A stretch of 51,171 bases of DNA. Source: Nitrospira sp. (GTDB lineage Bacteria > Nitrospirota > Nitrospiria > Nitrospirales > Nitrospiraceae). The stretch covers positions 1 through 51,171 of the forward strand of contig VOPR01000080.1 of assembly GCA_009594995.1 (NCBI GenBank). Reading direction: 5' to 3'. Shown here one piece after another: positions 32,496 through 42,563 of this stretch. Position 1 is the stretch's first letter. Each line of letters begins with the position of its first letter. A model generated the notes under the pieces. It had not been told where the DNA came from. It ran no database searches and saw only the letters and a list, made by a program, of their open reading frames with translations. Made by a program: the position numbers and the translations under genes.

Positions 32496-34621
32496 CGTTC
32501 ACTGGACTCGTCTCTCGAACGCGGAGGTGCGGAAGAAATCGCAAAGACTCCCTCCACCGGTAGCGGTCCTTCCCAACTCCAACGAAGGAACAGCGCCCTC
32601 GTCGCGCTCCCATAGTGCTCGGCCATCTGCCCCTCGTCGAGTCGCGGGGAAACGGCTACAGGCCTTCCATTTGCGGACAATCGCGGACCATCCAGCCAGA
32701 GCTGCTGTTTGGACGTGATCACCGACCATCCGGTTTCCACGGGCTGCAAGGAACAATGTGGCGCAAAGGTCAACGTCCATTCAAGGCAATGCGGGTGAGC
32801 GCCGGTCACCGGACTGAAGAGATGATCCGTGATCCGCCATGACCTGTTCAACCAGTCAGCCCGTAACTCGCGGTGATGCCTCACCGGGTGGGAAAACCGT
32901 TCATACCCATCGTGGTCCGCCGCGACCTGTTCTATCGCCCCGCCGACTTCCCATTGGACAGGGTGCAGCCGACTGTCCGGGTGCAAACAAAAGCACTTCC
33001 CGGGAATGAGACGGTTCTGCTCCGCCTGATCCACCCTCACGGTTGAGTGGTAGTGCGTGCTGCGGAATCGATTATAGGATTGCGGGTCGGAAGTATAGAG
33101 AAAACAACCCGAATCCACAAGAATATCTTCCCCTCCCAGATGCATCTCCAGTGAGAGGAGATCATTGTGCTTATGAGTTCCCACCCCCTGCGTACCGGGC
33201 GGATTGCAGTTGAACAACACATAGTCCCGGGCCTTGCGCAAAATGTAAAACCCTCCTGTCGGAAAGGCCACACTGCCGAAGTTCGCCGGGACTTGCTCCC
33301 TGCTCCATGCGGCACACCTGATGCCGCCCAACCACAAACCCTCGACCCAGGACGGTCCGGACGCGGCCCACCAGTCCGCACGATTGAACAAGACCGCGCC
33401 GACGGCGAGCAGATGCCGATGATCCCGAACATCGGTATGGTCATACCCGGTGAGAATGTGCAGACGTCCATTGTCTCCATCCCCGACTTGCGGAGCCAAC
33501 CCGTTCGGCTTGGTATAGCCTTCGACAAACTCACACATCTTCGCGAGACGCTCATGAAAGGTCGCCGGCAATTCCACGCCATGACCGCGACATAACAGGG
33601 CCGACGACAGAAACATTTCCGTCACCAGACGGTGATAGGACAGACTCGACTCATAGTGCACGCCATCTGGGAGCACCTGCCGATCCATCTCGCGAACTAA
33701 TGCTCGAACAGCAAACCTCGCCCAGCCCTCTGCGTCGCGAACCTCTTTCAAACACAGGCCGAGATACAGGAGCCCAACGAGATCAGCCAGGTAATGATTG
33801 GTCGTCACACCATCGTCACGGACTTCGAGATTGTCAATGATGAACCGGCCATGGGCCACTAGCGACGCAAGGATATCCGCGAGCAAGTCCTCTGTTATCA
33901 GCGGTAGCTCCGCCAAGAGCGCGAGACCCCATAACCAATTCACGGCACGGATCGCCACATCCATCGGACAGGCCCAGTTGACTCCATACCCAGGCGGATT
34001 GGCATTGATCCAACTGCTCAGCTGGGCCAGACATTCCTTTGCGTACTTGGGATCGCTGGTCAGGAGCGCGGCCTGAGCTAGCAACACGAGGTGGTGACCA
34101 CGCGACAATTCCCAAGGCACCTTGATATCGACGCCAGCTTCATGACCATGGGCCACGTCGAGAAAGCATTGATCGGGATTCCATCGGTAGCCGGATTTGA
34201 AATCCCGATGCCAATCGATCATCGCTCCCAACTCAGTAGGCCCGGAACCCAGGAGGTCGAACACATGCCTGCAGATCCGGTCGGCCGATTCGATGGTCGC
34301 GTGACGTACCTCGGGCGCCCTCTGCTCATACAGCTTGCGAATGGTCGCAACACTCTCTGCTGAAACCGGAAGACGCTGCGTCAATGCGAGACGTACTCTC
34401 TTTATGACAGCGGGCAAGTCCTCGGGAGTGACGCCGAAGGCGGCGGCCAGATCCGATCTTTCCACGCGATAGGGCTGCCGCAGCACGTGCGCACGATGCC
34501 GCCTCGTGAGCCAAGGCCGAAGAGCTTTGCGGAAGCCCATACGGACTGTGGCTAACCACCCGATCTGTTGCACCGTTGACAGGAGACGGGTGGCAATATC
34601 GAGCTCCGCCTTGTCAGCCAT
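32492..34621 (-). CDS. Heparinase II/III-like protein
   Basis: The product has about 709 residues. The N-terminal half is an alpha/alpha toroid-type region (VAIRAVNWLWGLALL, EVRDDGVTTNHYLADLVGLLYLG, LPDGVHYESSLSYHRLVTEMFL). The C-terminal Hepar_II_III beta domain contains GGFYILRKARDYVLFNCNP, THKHNDLLSLEMHLGGEDILVDSGCFLYTSD, YNRFRSTHYHSTVRVD and later LEWTLTF. No signal peptide is visible, although these enzymes are polysaccharide lyases by family; related proteins occur in exopolysaccharide loci without proven lyase activity. The frame runs to 34738; I prefer the ATG at 34621 because the residues before it are Ser-rich and untypical. It follows asnB closely, a pairing seen in exopolysaccharide gene clusters. 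Confidence 0.85.
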   Translation of the reverse strand: MADKAELDIATRLLSTVQQIGWLATVRMGFRKALRPWLTRRHRAHVLRQPYRVERSDLAAAFGVTPEDLPAVIKRVRLALTQRLPVSAESVATIRKLYEQRAPEVRHATIESADRICRHVFDLLGSGPTELGAMIDWHRDFKSGYRWNPDQCFLDVAHGHEAGVDIKVPWELSRGHHLVLLAQAALLTSDPKYAKECLAQLSSWINANPPGYGVNWACPMDVAIRAVNWLWGLALLAELPLITEDLLADILASLVAHGRFIIDNLEVRDDGVTTNHYLADLVGLLYLGLCLKEVRDAEGWARFAVRALVREMDRQVLPDGVHYESSLSYHRLVTEMFLSSALLCRGHGVELPATFHERLAKMCEFVEGYTKPNGLAPQVGDGDNGRLHILTGYDHTDVRDHRHLLAVGAVLFNRADWWAASGPSWVEGLWLGGIRCAAWSREQVPANFGSVAFPTGGFYILRKARDYVLFNCNPPGTQGVGTHKHNDLLSLEMHLGGEDILVDSGCFLYTSDPQSYNRFRSTHYHSTVRVDQAEQNRLIPGKCFCLHPDSRLHPVQWEVGGAIEQVAADHDGYERFSHPVRHHRELRADWLNRSWRITDHLFSPVTGAHPHCLEWTLTFAPHCSLQPVETGWSVITSKQQLWLDGPRLSANGRPVAVSPRLDEGQMAEHYGSATRALFLRWSWEGPLPVEGVFAISSAPPRSRDESSER

Positions 34622-34716
34622 ATAATCCGCTCCGAAGGAGGTTCTCGATGAGGACGACGCAACGGGCGAGAGACCAGGAAGGGACGACATGCCGCCCGAT
34701 TCGCCGATTGCACGCG

Positions 34717-36615
34717 CTACGCAAGATAGGCCTTCCACCAGAGGGCCAGATTGAAGAGGTACCAGCTGCGAGGGTCACGCTGCCGGGACACCAGATCCAG
34801 CACCGCGTGTTTGTCGAGGATATCGGTACGGTCGCAAAAATCTGTGAGTGTGCTCTGCATCAATGTACCCAACCGCCCCTGCATCCATTCCTGCACCGGC
34901 ACTCCGAATCCCTGTTTGGGCCGGTCGATGATGGCGTCCGGAATGACACCTCGCACCGCTTGTTTGAGCAGCGTTTTGACGACGCCGCCCCGGGTCTTGA
35001 CCGCCTCGGGAACACTCATCGCCAATTCCACGAACTCGTGATCGAGAAACGGCACCCGGGCTTCCAGACTGGCGCCCATGCTCATTTTGTCCACGCGCAT
35101 CAGCAATAATTCGGGCAATCTGAAATTAAGATCGAGATAACTCATCCACTGCAGAGGGCCCTGTTCCCAGGCCTTGGCCTGAAACCGATCATGAATCGGC
35201 CGGATGGCTTCCCACGAGGTCAGATGCCGGAACTGTCGTTGCAGGCGCGGCGAGAGCAGGCCTTGTTTCAAGGCTTCCGGAAAGGCCTCAGCGCCACCCC
35301 AGAACACCGGTTGATGGAGAAGCCCGCGCCGCAACCGTTCGTAGTGCATACTCTCACCGTACCCGCACCATTGCAATCCGTGAAGGCCGAGGCGTTTCAG
35401 GAGAGACGGGACCGGCCACTGGTTCCATTCCTCGAGCATCTTCGATGTCTTCCACGACGGATAGCCCCAGAACAGCTCGTCGGCTCCCTCTCCAACCTGA
35501 CAGACGATCACGCCATACCGACGAGCCAGTTCAGATACATAAAAAACCGGGACACAGACGGGATCGGCAATCGGTTCGTCCTGCAGCGCGACCATGCGCG
35601 GCAGGAACGTGATGAGATCGTCGAGGGATAGCAATCGTTCGTGATGGTCCGCACCGACCTGTTCCGCCATAAATCGAGCGTGACTCAATTCGTTGCGATA
35701 GCTCGGATACTCGGCGTCATACCCGATCGTGAATGTCCTGACACGTTGCGTGTCTCCCTGCGAGAACAAGGCCGCGTTCGTACTGGAATCGACGCCCCCG
35801 GACAGAAACACACCGACCGGCACATCACTCACCTTGCGAAGCGCCACTGACTCCCGCAATTTCTCCAGGACCCGAGCGGCAATCGCCCCATCCGTCTCCC
35901 CGACCAAGGGGGAGGTGTGATCCCACACATCCCAATAGCGTCGCTCCTCCATCGTCCCATCTGCGCGCACGCGCAACCAGGTTCCGCCGGGCAATTTTTT
36001 GATGCCGTCGAACAGCGTCTGCGGAGCCGGGGTCGTCAGGAAGGATAGATAATGAAAGAGCGATTCCTCATGCAGTGCGCGGGGCTGCTCCGGGTCTTGC
36101 AGCAGCGCCTTGATCTCAGACGCAAAGGTCAACCGGCCATGGTGTAGGCTGTAATACAGCGGCTTCACGCCGATGCGATCACGGACCAGCCACAATTCCC
36201 GTCGACGCACGTCCCACAGCGCAATGGCAAACATCCCGCGAAACTTCTCAAGACATGCGATCCCCCACGTCTCAAACGCGTGCAGGATGACTTCCGTATC
36301 CGAGTGATCGGTCCTCCAGCGATGCCCCCCGAGCGACTCCAACTCCTGTCTGATGGCCGCATGATTGTAGATCTCGCCATTAAAGGCCACCCACAGAGTT
36401 TCGTCCTCATTGGCCATGGGTTGTCGAGCCGAATTCGCCAGATCGATGATCGACAGCCGGCGATGGCCCAGCCCGATCCGCCCGTCAGCCCCGATCCACA
36501 AGCCGGCGCCGTCAGGCCCCCTATGGACCATCGTGTCCCGCATCCGGGTCAGATAGGACTCGGAAAGGCGGAATGGGCCGCTGTCAAAGACCAACGCCCC
36601 GACTAGACCGCACAT
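34717..36615 (-). CDS. asnB: Glutamine-hydrolysing asparagine synthase / amidotransferase
   Basis: A 632-residue protein with an N-terminal nucleophile domain: Cys2 (MCGLVGAL), VHRGPDGAG, GHRRLSIIDL, VAFNGEIYNHAAIR and TDTEV-like HSDTEV. The synthase domain has the ATP pyrophosphatase motif GVFLSGGVDSSTNAAL, YPSYRNELSHARFMAEQVG, QVGEGADELFWGYPSW, LEARVPFLDHEFVELAMSVP and KQGFGVPVQEWM. In surface-polysaccharide loci such proteins probably amidate a uronic or nonulosonic acid carboxyl rather than make free asparagine. Related amidotransferases also occur with exosortase (PEP-CTERM) loci, but no exosortase gene is seen here. The 155-nt gap upstream holds a weak promoter-like pair (36733-36760) and a 12-bp palindrome (36657-36668). 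Confidence 0.93.
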   Translation of the reverse strand: MCGLVGALVFDSGPFRLSESYLTRMRDTMVHRGPDGAGLWIGADGRIGLGHRRLSIIDLANSARQPMANEDETLWVAFNGEIYNHAAIRQELESLGGHRWRTDHSDTEVILHAFETWGIACLEKFRGMFAIALWDVRRRELWLVRDRIGVKPLYYSLHHGRLTFASEIKALLQDPEQPRALHEESLFHYLSFLTTPAPQTLFDGIKKLPGGTWLRVRADGTMEERRYWDVWDHTSPLVGETDGAIAARVLEKLRESVALRKVSDVPVGVFLSGGVDSSTNAALFSQGDTQRVRTFTIGYDAEYPSYRNELSHARFMAEQVGADHHERLLSLDDLITFLPRMVALQDEPIADPVCVPVFYVSELARRYGVIVCQVGEGADELFWGYPSWKTSKMLEEWNQWPVPSLLKRLGLHGLQWCGYGESMHYERLRRGLLHQPVFWGGAEAFPEALKQGLLSPRLQRQFRHLTSWEAIRPIHDRFQAKAWEQGPLQWMSYLDLNFRLPELLLMRVDKMSMGASLEARVPFLDHEFVELAMSVPEAVKTRGGVVKTLLKQAVRGVIPDAIIDRPKQGFGVPVQEWMQGRLGTLMQSTLTDFCDRTDILDKHAVLDLVSRQRDPRSWYLFNLALWWKAYLA

Positions 36616-36770
36616 AGCTGCGTGTTCCCGTGATTCAGAATGGGAAGAAAACCGCTCTGGTCGACCAGGATAGTGAGAGCGGCACGGAGTGAGGACCGAC
36701 AGGAACGGGCGGAGTGCGGAGGTTTCGCCGTGATCTTACGCACCGATTGCCCGAGTACAATCCACATCGT

Positions 36771-37721
36771 TCATATTGCGCCGGCCCGCAAGGCACCCGG
36801 CTGCTGCCGGTACCACTCATAGGTCCGGCGTAGTCCGTCCGGCAGAGAGATGACCGGCTTCCATCCCAGGCTGTTGATCCGGCCTGAATCCATCAACTTT
36901 CTAGGCATGCCGTCAGGCTTGGTGCGGTCCCAGCGGATCTCCCCCCGGTATCCGACGACCTGGGCAACCAGCGTCGCCAATTCGCCGATAGATATTTCCT
37001 GACCTGTCCCGACGTTCATGATCAACGGATCGGAGTAGTGCTCCATGAGAAACAGGCAGGCCTCCGCACAATCGTCTACATGGAGAAATTCCCGCATCGG
37101 GGTACCGGATCCCCAGAGCATCGGCTCGTTCCCCTGCTCGCGCGCTTCATGAAACCGCCGTAGCAACGCCGCCAGCACATGGGAGTTTTGCAGATCGAAG
37201 TTATCGTTCGGCCCGTACAGATTCGTCGGCATCGCGGCAATGAAGTCACAGCCGTATTGACGGCGATAGGCCTGGCACATTTTGATCCCGGCGATCTTCG
37301 CCACGGCGTACCACTCATTGGTGGGTTCGAGCGGACCTGTGAGCAAGTAAGCTTCCTGCATCGGCTGAGGCGAATCCCGCGGATAGATGCAGGACGAGCC
37401 GAGCAGCAATAATTTCCTGGCGCCATGCACATGCGCCTGATGGATGACGTTGGTCTGGATCGCCAGATTGTCGTAGATGAAATCGGCGGGAAATGTGCTG
37501 TTCGCCAGAATCCCGCCGACTTTCGCCGCGGCGAGAAATACGTATTCCGGCCTGGTTTCGGCAAAGAACGCGGCGACCTGCCCCTGATCGCGCAAGTCCA
37601 GCTCCCTGCTGGTGCGCACGATCAGGTTGTCATACCCACGAGCCGTGAGAGCCCTCACAATCGCAGAGCCGACCATTCCCCGATGCCCCGCCACATAGAT
37701 GCGCGCATGTCGATCGATCAT
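36771..37721 (-). CDS. fcl: GDP-L-fucose synthase
   Basis: This NADPH-dependent epimerase/reductase turns GDP-4-keto-6-deoxymannose into GDP-L-fucose. The 316-residue protein carries the GHRGMVGSAIVRAL nucleotide loop (from residue 12), AAAKVGGILANSTFPADFIYDNL, LLLGSSCIYPRDSPQPMQE, the catalytic NEWYAVAKIAGIKMCQAYRRQYG (YxxxK), AMPTNLYGPNDNFDL and GSGTPMREFLHVDDCAEA, all GFS signatures. Its ATG directly follows the gmd TAG, and the two genes are one unit. It is about the usual length and shows no defect. Confidence 0.96.
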   Translation of the reverse strand: MIDRHARIYVAGHRGMVGSAIVRALTARGYDNLIVRTSRELDLRDQGQVAAFFAETRPEYVFLAAAKVGGILANSTFPADFIYDNLAIQTNVIHQAHVHGARKLLLLGSSCIYPRDSPQPMQEAYLLTGPLEPTNEWYAVAKIAGIKMCQAYRRQYGCDFIAAMPTNLYGPNDNFDLQNSHVLAALLRRFHEAREQGNEPMLWGSGTPMREFLHVDDCAEACLFLMEHYSDPLIMNVGTGQEISIGELATLVAQVVGYRGEIRWDRTKPDGMPRKLMDSGRINSLGWKPVISLPDGLRRTYEWYRQQPGALRAGAI

Positions 37722-38813
<1,092 letters not shown>

Positions 38814-38899
38814 TCACTTGTGATTGATCTGCACTATCCTGTCAAGCCGAGGGCTTCGCCCATCAGCCCGCACACATCGACACCGCCGACTTCACTCGA

Positions 38900-40237
38900 T
38901 CACGACGCCTGGCGCGGCAGCGAAGACGGGCTTTCTGCTGGTTTCTGTCCCAAGCTGGACCCGGCCCGACTTGGCGCGGTGAGAGTAATCCCGACGGCCG
39001 CCAACAGCCAGAACAGATGCGCCAGACTGCCCATGAACATATAGTCGAAGAGATTTCGTACCGCGAGACCGATCACGGCCAGCCCGATACCAGCGGCCAT
39101 CATGGAGTATGCGTCGCCATTCCCCGCCGCCCAGGGAATCGGGATGAGTTGCCGCAACAGGGCCACAAAGATCCATACGAAACACCACAACGCCGGCAGG
39201 CCGCTCCCCAATGTCACCATCAGAAATGTGTTGTGCATGGCAGGGATGATGCGATCCCGCTCCGGAAGCTGATCCTGTTTCGCCGGAGCATAGTCGGGAA
39301 ATTTCTTAATGAACGAATTATTACCGTAGCCGATGCCCGCGACCGGATGTGTCGCCACTTCACTCAACCCGATGGCCCACACGGTGAGTCTGGTATCCAC
39401 GGTCTTGGCCGCCACCGTATCGGTCTGAAACCCGGCTTGAGATGCCACCACCAATCCAACGCCGATGACGCCCATGAGTCCCAGGACGCCCAGAACCATG
39501 CGGCGCCCGCCGATCATTAGCGCGAGGGTGACACCCTGTGCCGCATGCCCAAGCCAGCCGCCGCGGGTATAGGAAAAGAGTTGTGCCGCGCCTGCCAGCA
39601 TCAGCGCCAGGACCGAAGTGGCACGTATCCAGGCAAGGCGACCCGTGACAAGGAGGCCGGCTGCCACCGGAATCGTCATCACCATGTATGTACTGAGCCA
39701 GTTATAGTCCGAGCCGAAGGCCTGGGCCCGAACATAACGATCCCTCCACGTGCCGCCCCGGTCGATAAAATCAACCAGCGCATAAAGCGCCAGCACCGAC
39801 CCGCCGAACACCACGGCCCGGAGGATCTGCTTCGGCAGCCCCTCCCATCGACAACGATCCAGCACCAGCAGAGACCAGTAGAATACGCCCGCCTGCGCCA
39901 CGAACTTTTTCCACTCAAAAAAACTGTAGACCGGATCGGTCGCAAACGGAACCGTGCAGAGCACCCAGATCATGAACAACCACAGGGGAAGATCCAACGG
40001 ATTCTTGATCCAGGGACTCACCCGCTCCACGGCGCACATCCCCAGCGAGAGCACGATGAGAATGATGACGGCATGCTCCTGATAACGGAACAGGAGCGGA
40101 AAAAAACTCGAGCAGGCCACGGCCATCATCACATAACGTTGCGCGTTCCAAAAATAGGGATGCGCAGATGGGCGCCGGCCCCCGTCCTGAGCAGGAGGGA
40201 GAGCGAAATCGGCAGGTGTCGAAGGCACGCCATTCAT
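38900..40237 (-). CDS. O-antigen ligase/polymerase family membrane protein
   Basis: The product has about 445 residues and 11-12 hydrophobic segments. The Wzy_C signature is near residue 320: MHNTFLMVTLGSGLPALW follows a large loop. The conserved SRGGWLG-type motif appears as YTRGGWLGHAAQG, and VAGIGYGNNSF precedes the loop. Proteins of this family either ligate O-antigen to lipid A core (WaaL) or polymerise repeats (Wzy); the sequence does not say which. The start is taken as ATG at 40237, since the only codon upstream is a TTG. The predicted promoter at 40535-40563 would give a leader of about 290 nt. Confidence 0.88.
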   Translation of the reverse strand: MNGVPSTPADFALPPAQDGGRRPSAHPYFWNAQRYVMMAVACSSFFPLLFRYQEHAVIILIVLSLGMCAVERVSPWIKNPLDLPLWLFMIWVLCTVPFATDPVYSFFEWKKFVAQAGVFYWSLLVLDRCRWEGLPKQILRAVVFGGSVLALYALVDFIDRGGTWRDRYVRAQAFGSDYNWLSTYMVMTIPVAAGLLVTGRLAWIRATSVLALMLAGAAQLFSYTRGGWLGHAAQGVTLALMIGGRRMVLGVLGLMGVIGVGLVVASQAGFQTDTVAAKTVDTRLTVWAIGLSEVATHPVAGIGYGNNSFIKKFPDYAPAKQDQLPERDRIIPAMHNTFLMVTLGSGLPALWCFVWIFVALLRQLIPIPWAAGNGDAYSMMAAGIGLAVIGLAVRNLFDYMFMGSLAHLFWLLAAVGITLTAPSRAGSSLGQKPAESPSSLPRQAS

Positions 40238-40409
40238 CGGGTCAACAACCGCGGCTCCCAGAAAGAGGCACAATCAATACCATCCACGCGCTGCGCTCTC
40301 CACTTCCTCCGGTTGCAGCGCGGTGAACTGTACGAATCCGGTAGGGCCGGTTGTACACAAGCACACTTCGCACACAGACCCTCAGAACACCGGATCGGCA
40401 GGTCGGCAC

Positions 40410-40433
40410 ACGCGTGAGACACGAATCACGCGT
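40410..40433. repeat. Perfect 8-bp inverted repeat (ACGCGTGA/TCACGCGT)
   Basis: The arms at 40410-40417 and 40426-40433 are exact reverse complements around an 8-nt loop. It lies about 100 nt downstream of the predicted ligase promoter. It could form an RNA hairpin in the leader or act as a protein-binding operator. No T tract follows on either strand. Confidence 0.45.
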
Positions 40434-40534
40434 TCATCGGTCTGATGGAGCAGGGACATACCCAGGCTCGAACTTACCGGCCAGGTTCGCCGGGTCTCGC
40501 GACTTGAGACAATACGGGGGCTCTGCGGAGAGGC

Positions 40535-40563
40535 AGTATAGAGAAATCCCAGGAGTTGCACAA
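40535..40563 (-). promoter_or_regulatory. Predicted promoter upstream of the O-antigen ligase gene
   Basis: On the minus strand TTGTGC (40558-40563) and TATACT (40535-40540; 5 of 6) are spaced by 17 nt. The transcription start would be near 40528. The match suggests that the ligase, gmd, fcl block can start independently of the rfb genes. Confidence 0.4.
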
Positions 40564-40695
40564 GAAATGTGTCTGGCTGACACGATCGGCACGGAGAGCG
40601 GCCCGGAAATAAGGCGGTATCGTCGTGATCGGACTCGCCGGATGTGTAGACCGAAGCGGAGACAGGACAGAAAAACAGAATGCGACGATGAATTC

Positions 40696-41547
40696 CTACA
40701 GGACTGGTGAAGACGGCGCAGGCAGGGCCTTCATGAAACGCTTCAACCCATCCTGCCAGGACGGCATCCTGAGCCCGAGGTGATGAAGACGTTCTGCAGA
40801 TAGCACGGAATAGGCTGGTCGCTTCGCCGGCCGCGGCATGTCCGCCGTGGTGATCGGATCCACAGGAACACGATGCCCGGAAAGCCTGACAATTTCCGTG
40901 GCGAATTCATGCCAGGTGCAATGGCCCTCGTTCGTCACATGTAAGACCCCTCGTACGGGATGCGTCACAAGTTGGCCGATCATGCCAGCCAGGTCTTCCG
41001 CAAAAGTCGGACAACCGCGCTGATCAGCCACGACTTTCAAACAGGGACGTTCGGCAGCCAATTGCAGCATGGTCTTAACGAAATTCTTGCCCTGAAGTCC
41101 ATAGAGCCACGCGGTCCTGATCACCAGCACATTCTCGCAGCAGGCCATTGCGCGCTGCTCGCCCTCGCACTTCGAGGCACCATACGCGCTGACAGGGTTG
41201 GTGCGGTCGGTTTCGACGTAGGGACGCGTCCCCTCGCCATCAAAGACATAGTCTGTCGAAATATAGATGAGTCTGGCCCCGACCTGTGCGGCTGCGCGGG
41301 CCACGCGCTCAGTTCCATCGGCATTCACCGCCATGGCCAACGCGGGATTGCGCTCAGCCCCATCCACGTCCGTATGGGCACCGGCGTGAATCACCACCTC
41401 AGGCGCCGCCGCTACAATGGTCCCGCCACAATCCGGATTCGTGAGATCAAAATCAGGAAGGTCAAGCGCCGTGAGCTGGTGCCCTCGCAGCACCTGCCGA
41501 AGCTCCGTCCCCAGCTGTCCCTGTGCCCCGGTGATTACGATCCGCAC
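40696..41547 (-). CDS. rfbD: dTDP-4-dehydrorhamnose reductase
   Basis: This 283-residue short-chain dehydrogenase carries out the last step in dTDP-L-rhamnose synthesis. Motifs: VITGAQGQLGTELRQVL, VIHAGAHTDVDGAERNP, LIYISTDYVFDGEGTRPYVE, PVSAYGASKCEGE (YxxxK), VIRTAWLYG, VVADQRGCPTFAEDLA and ADMPRPAKRPAYSVLS. It starts with GTG at 41547, AGGGGA being five bases before it, and overlaps rfbB by 13 nt. The epimerase RfbC that should supply its substrate is not in this window. Without it the product could be another 6-deoxyhexose such as 6-deoxytalose. Confidence 0.95.
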   Translation of the reverse strand: MRIVITGAQGQLGTELRQVLRGHQLTALDLPDFDLTNPDCGGTIVAAAPEVVIHAGAHTDVDGAERNPALAMAVNADGTERVARAAAQVGARLIYISTDYVFDGEGTRPYVETDRTNPVSAYGASKCEGEQRAMACCENVLVIRTAWLYGLQGKNFVKTMLQLAAERPCLKVVADQRGCPTFAEDLAGMIGQLVTHPVRGVLHVTNEGHCTWHEFATEIVRLSGHRVPVDPITTADMPRPAKRPAYSVLSAERLHHLGLRMPSWQDGLKRFMKALPAPSSPVL

Positions 41548-42563
41548 GCCGTCCCCTGCTGCAACCGCTTCGCATACTGCTCTTGATAATAGGCTTTGAA
41601 CTCTCCGGACTTAATCGTCCGCCACCAGCTTTCATGCGTGCGATACCAATCGACCGTCTGCTTCAGCCCCTCTTCAAACGGTACTTGGGGCGACCAGCCC
41701 AGGGCGCGCAGCCGACGACAATCTATCGAATACCGACGATCGTGCCCTGGGCGATCCTGCACAAAACGAATCAACGAGCGGGATTTTCCCAGCGTCGTCA
41801 CGATCTGCTCGGCCACCGCGATATTCTCCCGCTCATTCCCGCCCCCGACGTTGTAGACAGTGCCCGGCTCGCCTTGCTCAAACACATGCTGGATCCCCGC
41901 CGCATGATCGTAGACCGACAGCCAATCCCGGCACTGTTTCCCGTCGCCATACAGCGGGAGCGGCTCTCCGTCGATCGCGTTGGTGGCGAAGAGCGGAATG
42001 AATTTCTCTGGATACTGGTTCGGGCCGTAGGTATTGCTGCCGCGCGTGATAACGACCGGAAACCGGTAGGTCGTCCAATAACTCAATACGAGAAGATCCC
42101 CCCCGGCCTTACTCGCCGAATAGGGACTCCGCGGTTCCAGCCGATCACTCTCAACCGAACTGCCCTGTTCGACGCTGCCGTAGACCTCATCGGTGCTGAC
42201 CTGCAGAAACCGCTGCACCCCGGCCTGACGTGCTTCCTCCAACAAAATCCCGGTCCCCACGACATCCGTCCTGGCAAACGCCCCCGGATCGAGAATGGAG
42301 CGGTCGACGTGGGTTTCGGCCGCGCAATTGATGATGCCCTCAATGCGGTGAGTCTGCAGCGTGGCATGCACCGACTTTTGATCACCGATGTCGGCATGTA
42401 CGAAGGTGTACTGCGGGTGACCTGCGAGATCGGCGAGATTTTCCAGATTGCCGGAATATTTGAGCGCATCCAGATTCACCACCGAATGGCGGCCACTCTG
42501 AATCAAGCGACGGACCAGATGCGACCCAATGAATCCGGCGCCACCTGTGACGAGAATACGCAT
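41535..42563 (-). CDS. rfbB: dTDP-glucose 4,6-dehydratase
   Basis: This 342-residue extended SDR converts dTDP-glucose to dTDP-4-keto-6-deoxyglucose. Features: ILVTGGAGFIGSHLVRRLI, VNLDALKYSGNLENL, GIINCAAETHVDRSI, FLQVSTDEVYGSV (catalytic Asp/Glu), LEPRSPYSASKAGGDLL (YSASK), VVITRGSNTYGPNQYPEKFIPL, LPLYGDGKQCRDWLSVYDHA and RRYSIDCRRLRALGW. Its ATG follows the rfbA TAA without a gap. The product feeds rfbD and, in principle, other deoxysugar pathways. It shows no anomalies. Confidence 0.97.
   Translation of the reverse strand: MRILVTGGAGFIGSHLVRRLIQSGRHSVVNLDALKYSGNLENLADLAGHPQYTFVHADIGDQKSVHATLQTHRIEGIINCAAETHVDRSILDPGAFARTDVVGTGILLEEARQAGVQRFLQVSTDEVYGSVEQGSSVESDRLEPRSPYSASKAGGDLLVLSYWTTYRFPVVITRGSNTYGPNQYPEKFIPLFATNAIDGEPLPLYGDGKQCRDWLSVYDHAAGIQHVFEQGEPGTVYNVGGGNERENIAVAEQIVTTLGKSRSLIRFVQDRPGHDRRYSIDCRRLRALGWSPQVPFEEGLKQTVDWYRTHESWWRTIKSGEFKAYYQEQYAKRLQQGTACGS

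Larger units (their letters stand above)
40238..40695 (-). other. Long intergenic region with promoter and inverted repeat, no gene seen
   Basis: This 458-nt gap between the rfbD stop and the ligase start has no coding region I can support. Open frames of 119 codons on the plus strand and about 60 on the minus strand have composition unlike the neighbours. It holds a promoter-like pair at 40535-40563 and a perfect 8-bp inverted repeat at 40410-40433. Close to the ligase start is a GGAGGAAGTGGAG-type purine run. It is best read as a long regulated leader, or as the scar of a lost gene. Confidence 0.5.

Noticed and set aside
36657..36668. 12-bp perfect palindrome CTGGTCGACCAG upstream of asnB
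   Set aside because: A single short palindrome has too little support to call an operator.
36733..36760. Promoter-like TTGTAC-N16-TAAGAT before asnB
   Set aside because: Both hexamers match weakly (3 of 6 and 4 of 6) and the spacing is 16 nt.
36635..36820. 61-codon minus frame between fcl and asnB
   Set aside because: It overlaps the well-supported fcl end and its composition looks non-coding.
40351..40710. 119-codon plus-strand frame in the rfbD-ligase gap
   Set aside because: The product is Arg-rich without a recognisable domain, ends inside rfbD, and no ribosome-binding site precedes it.
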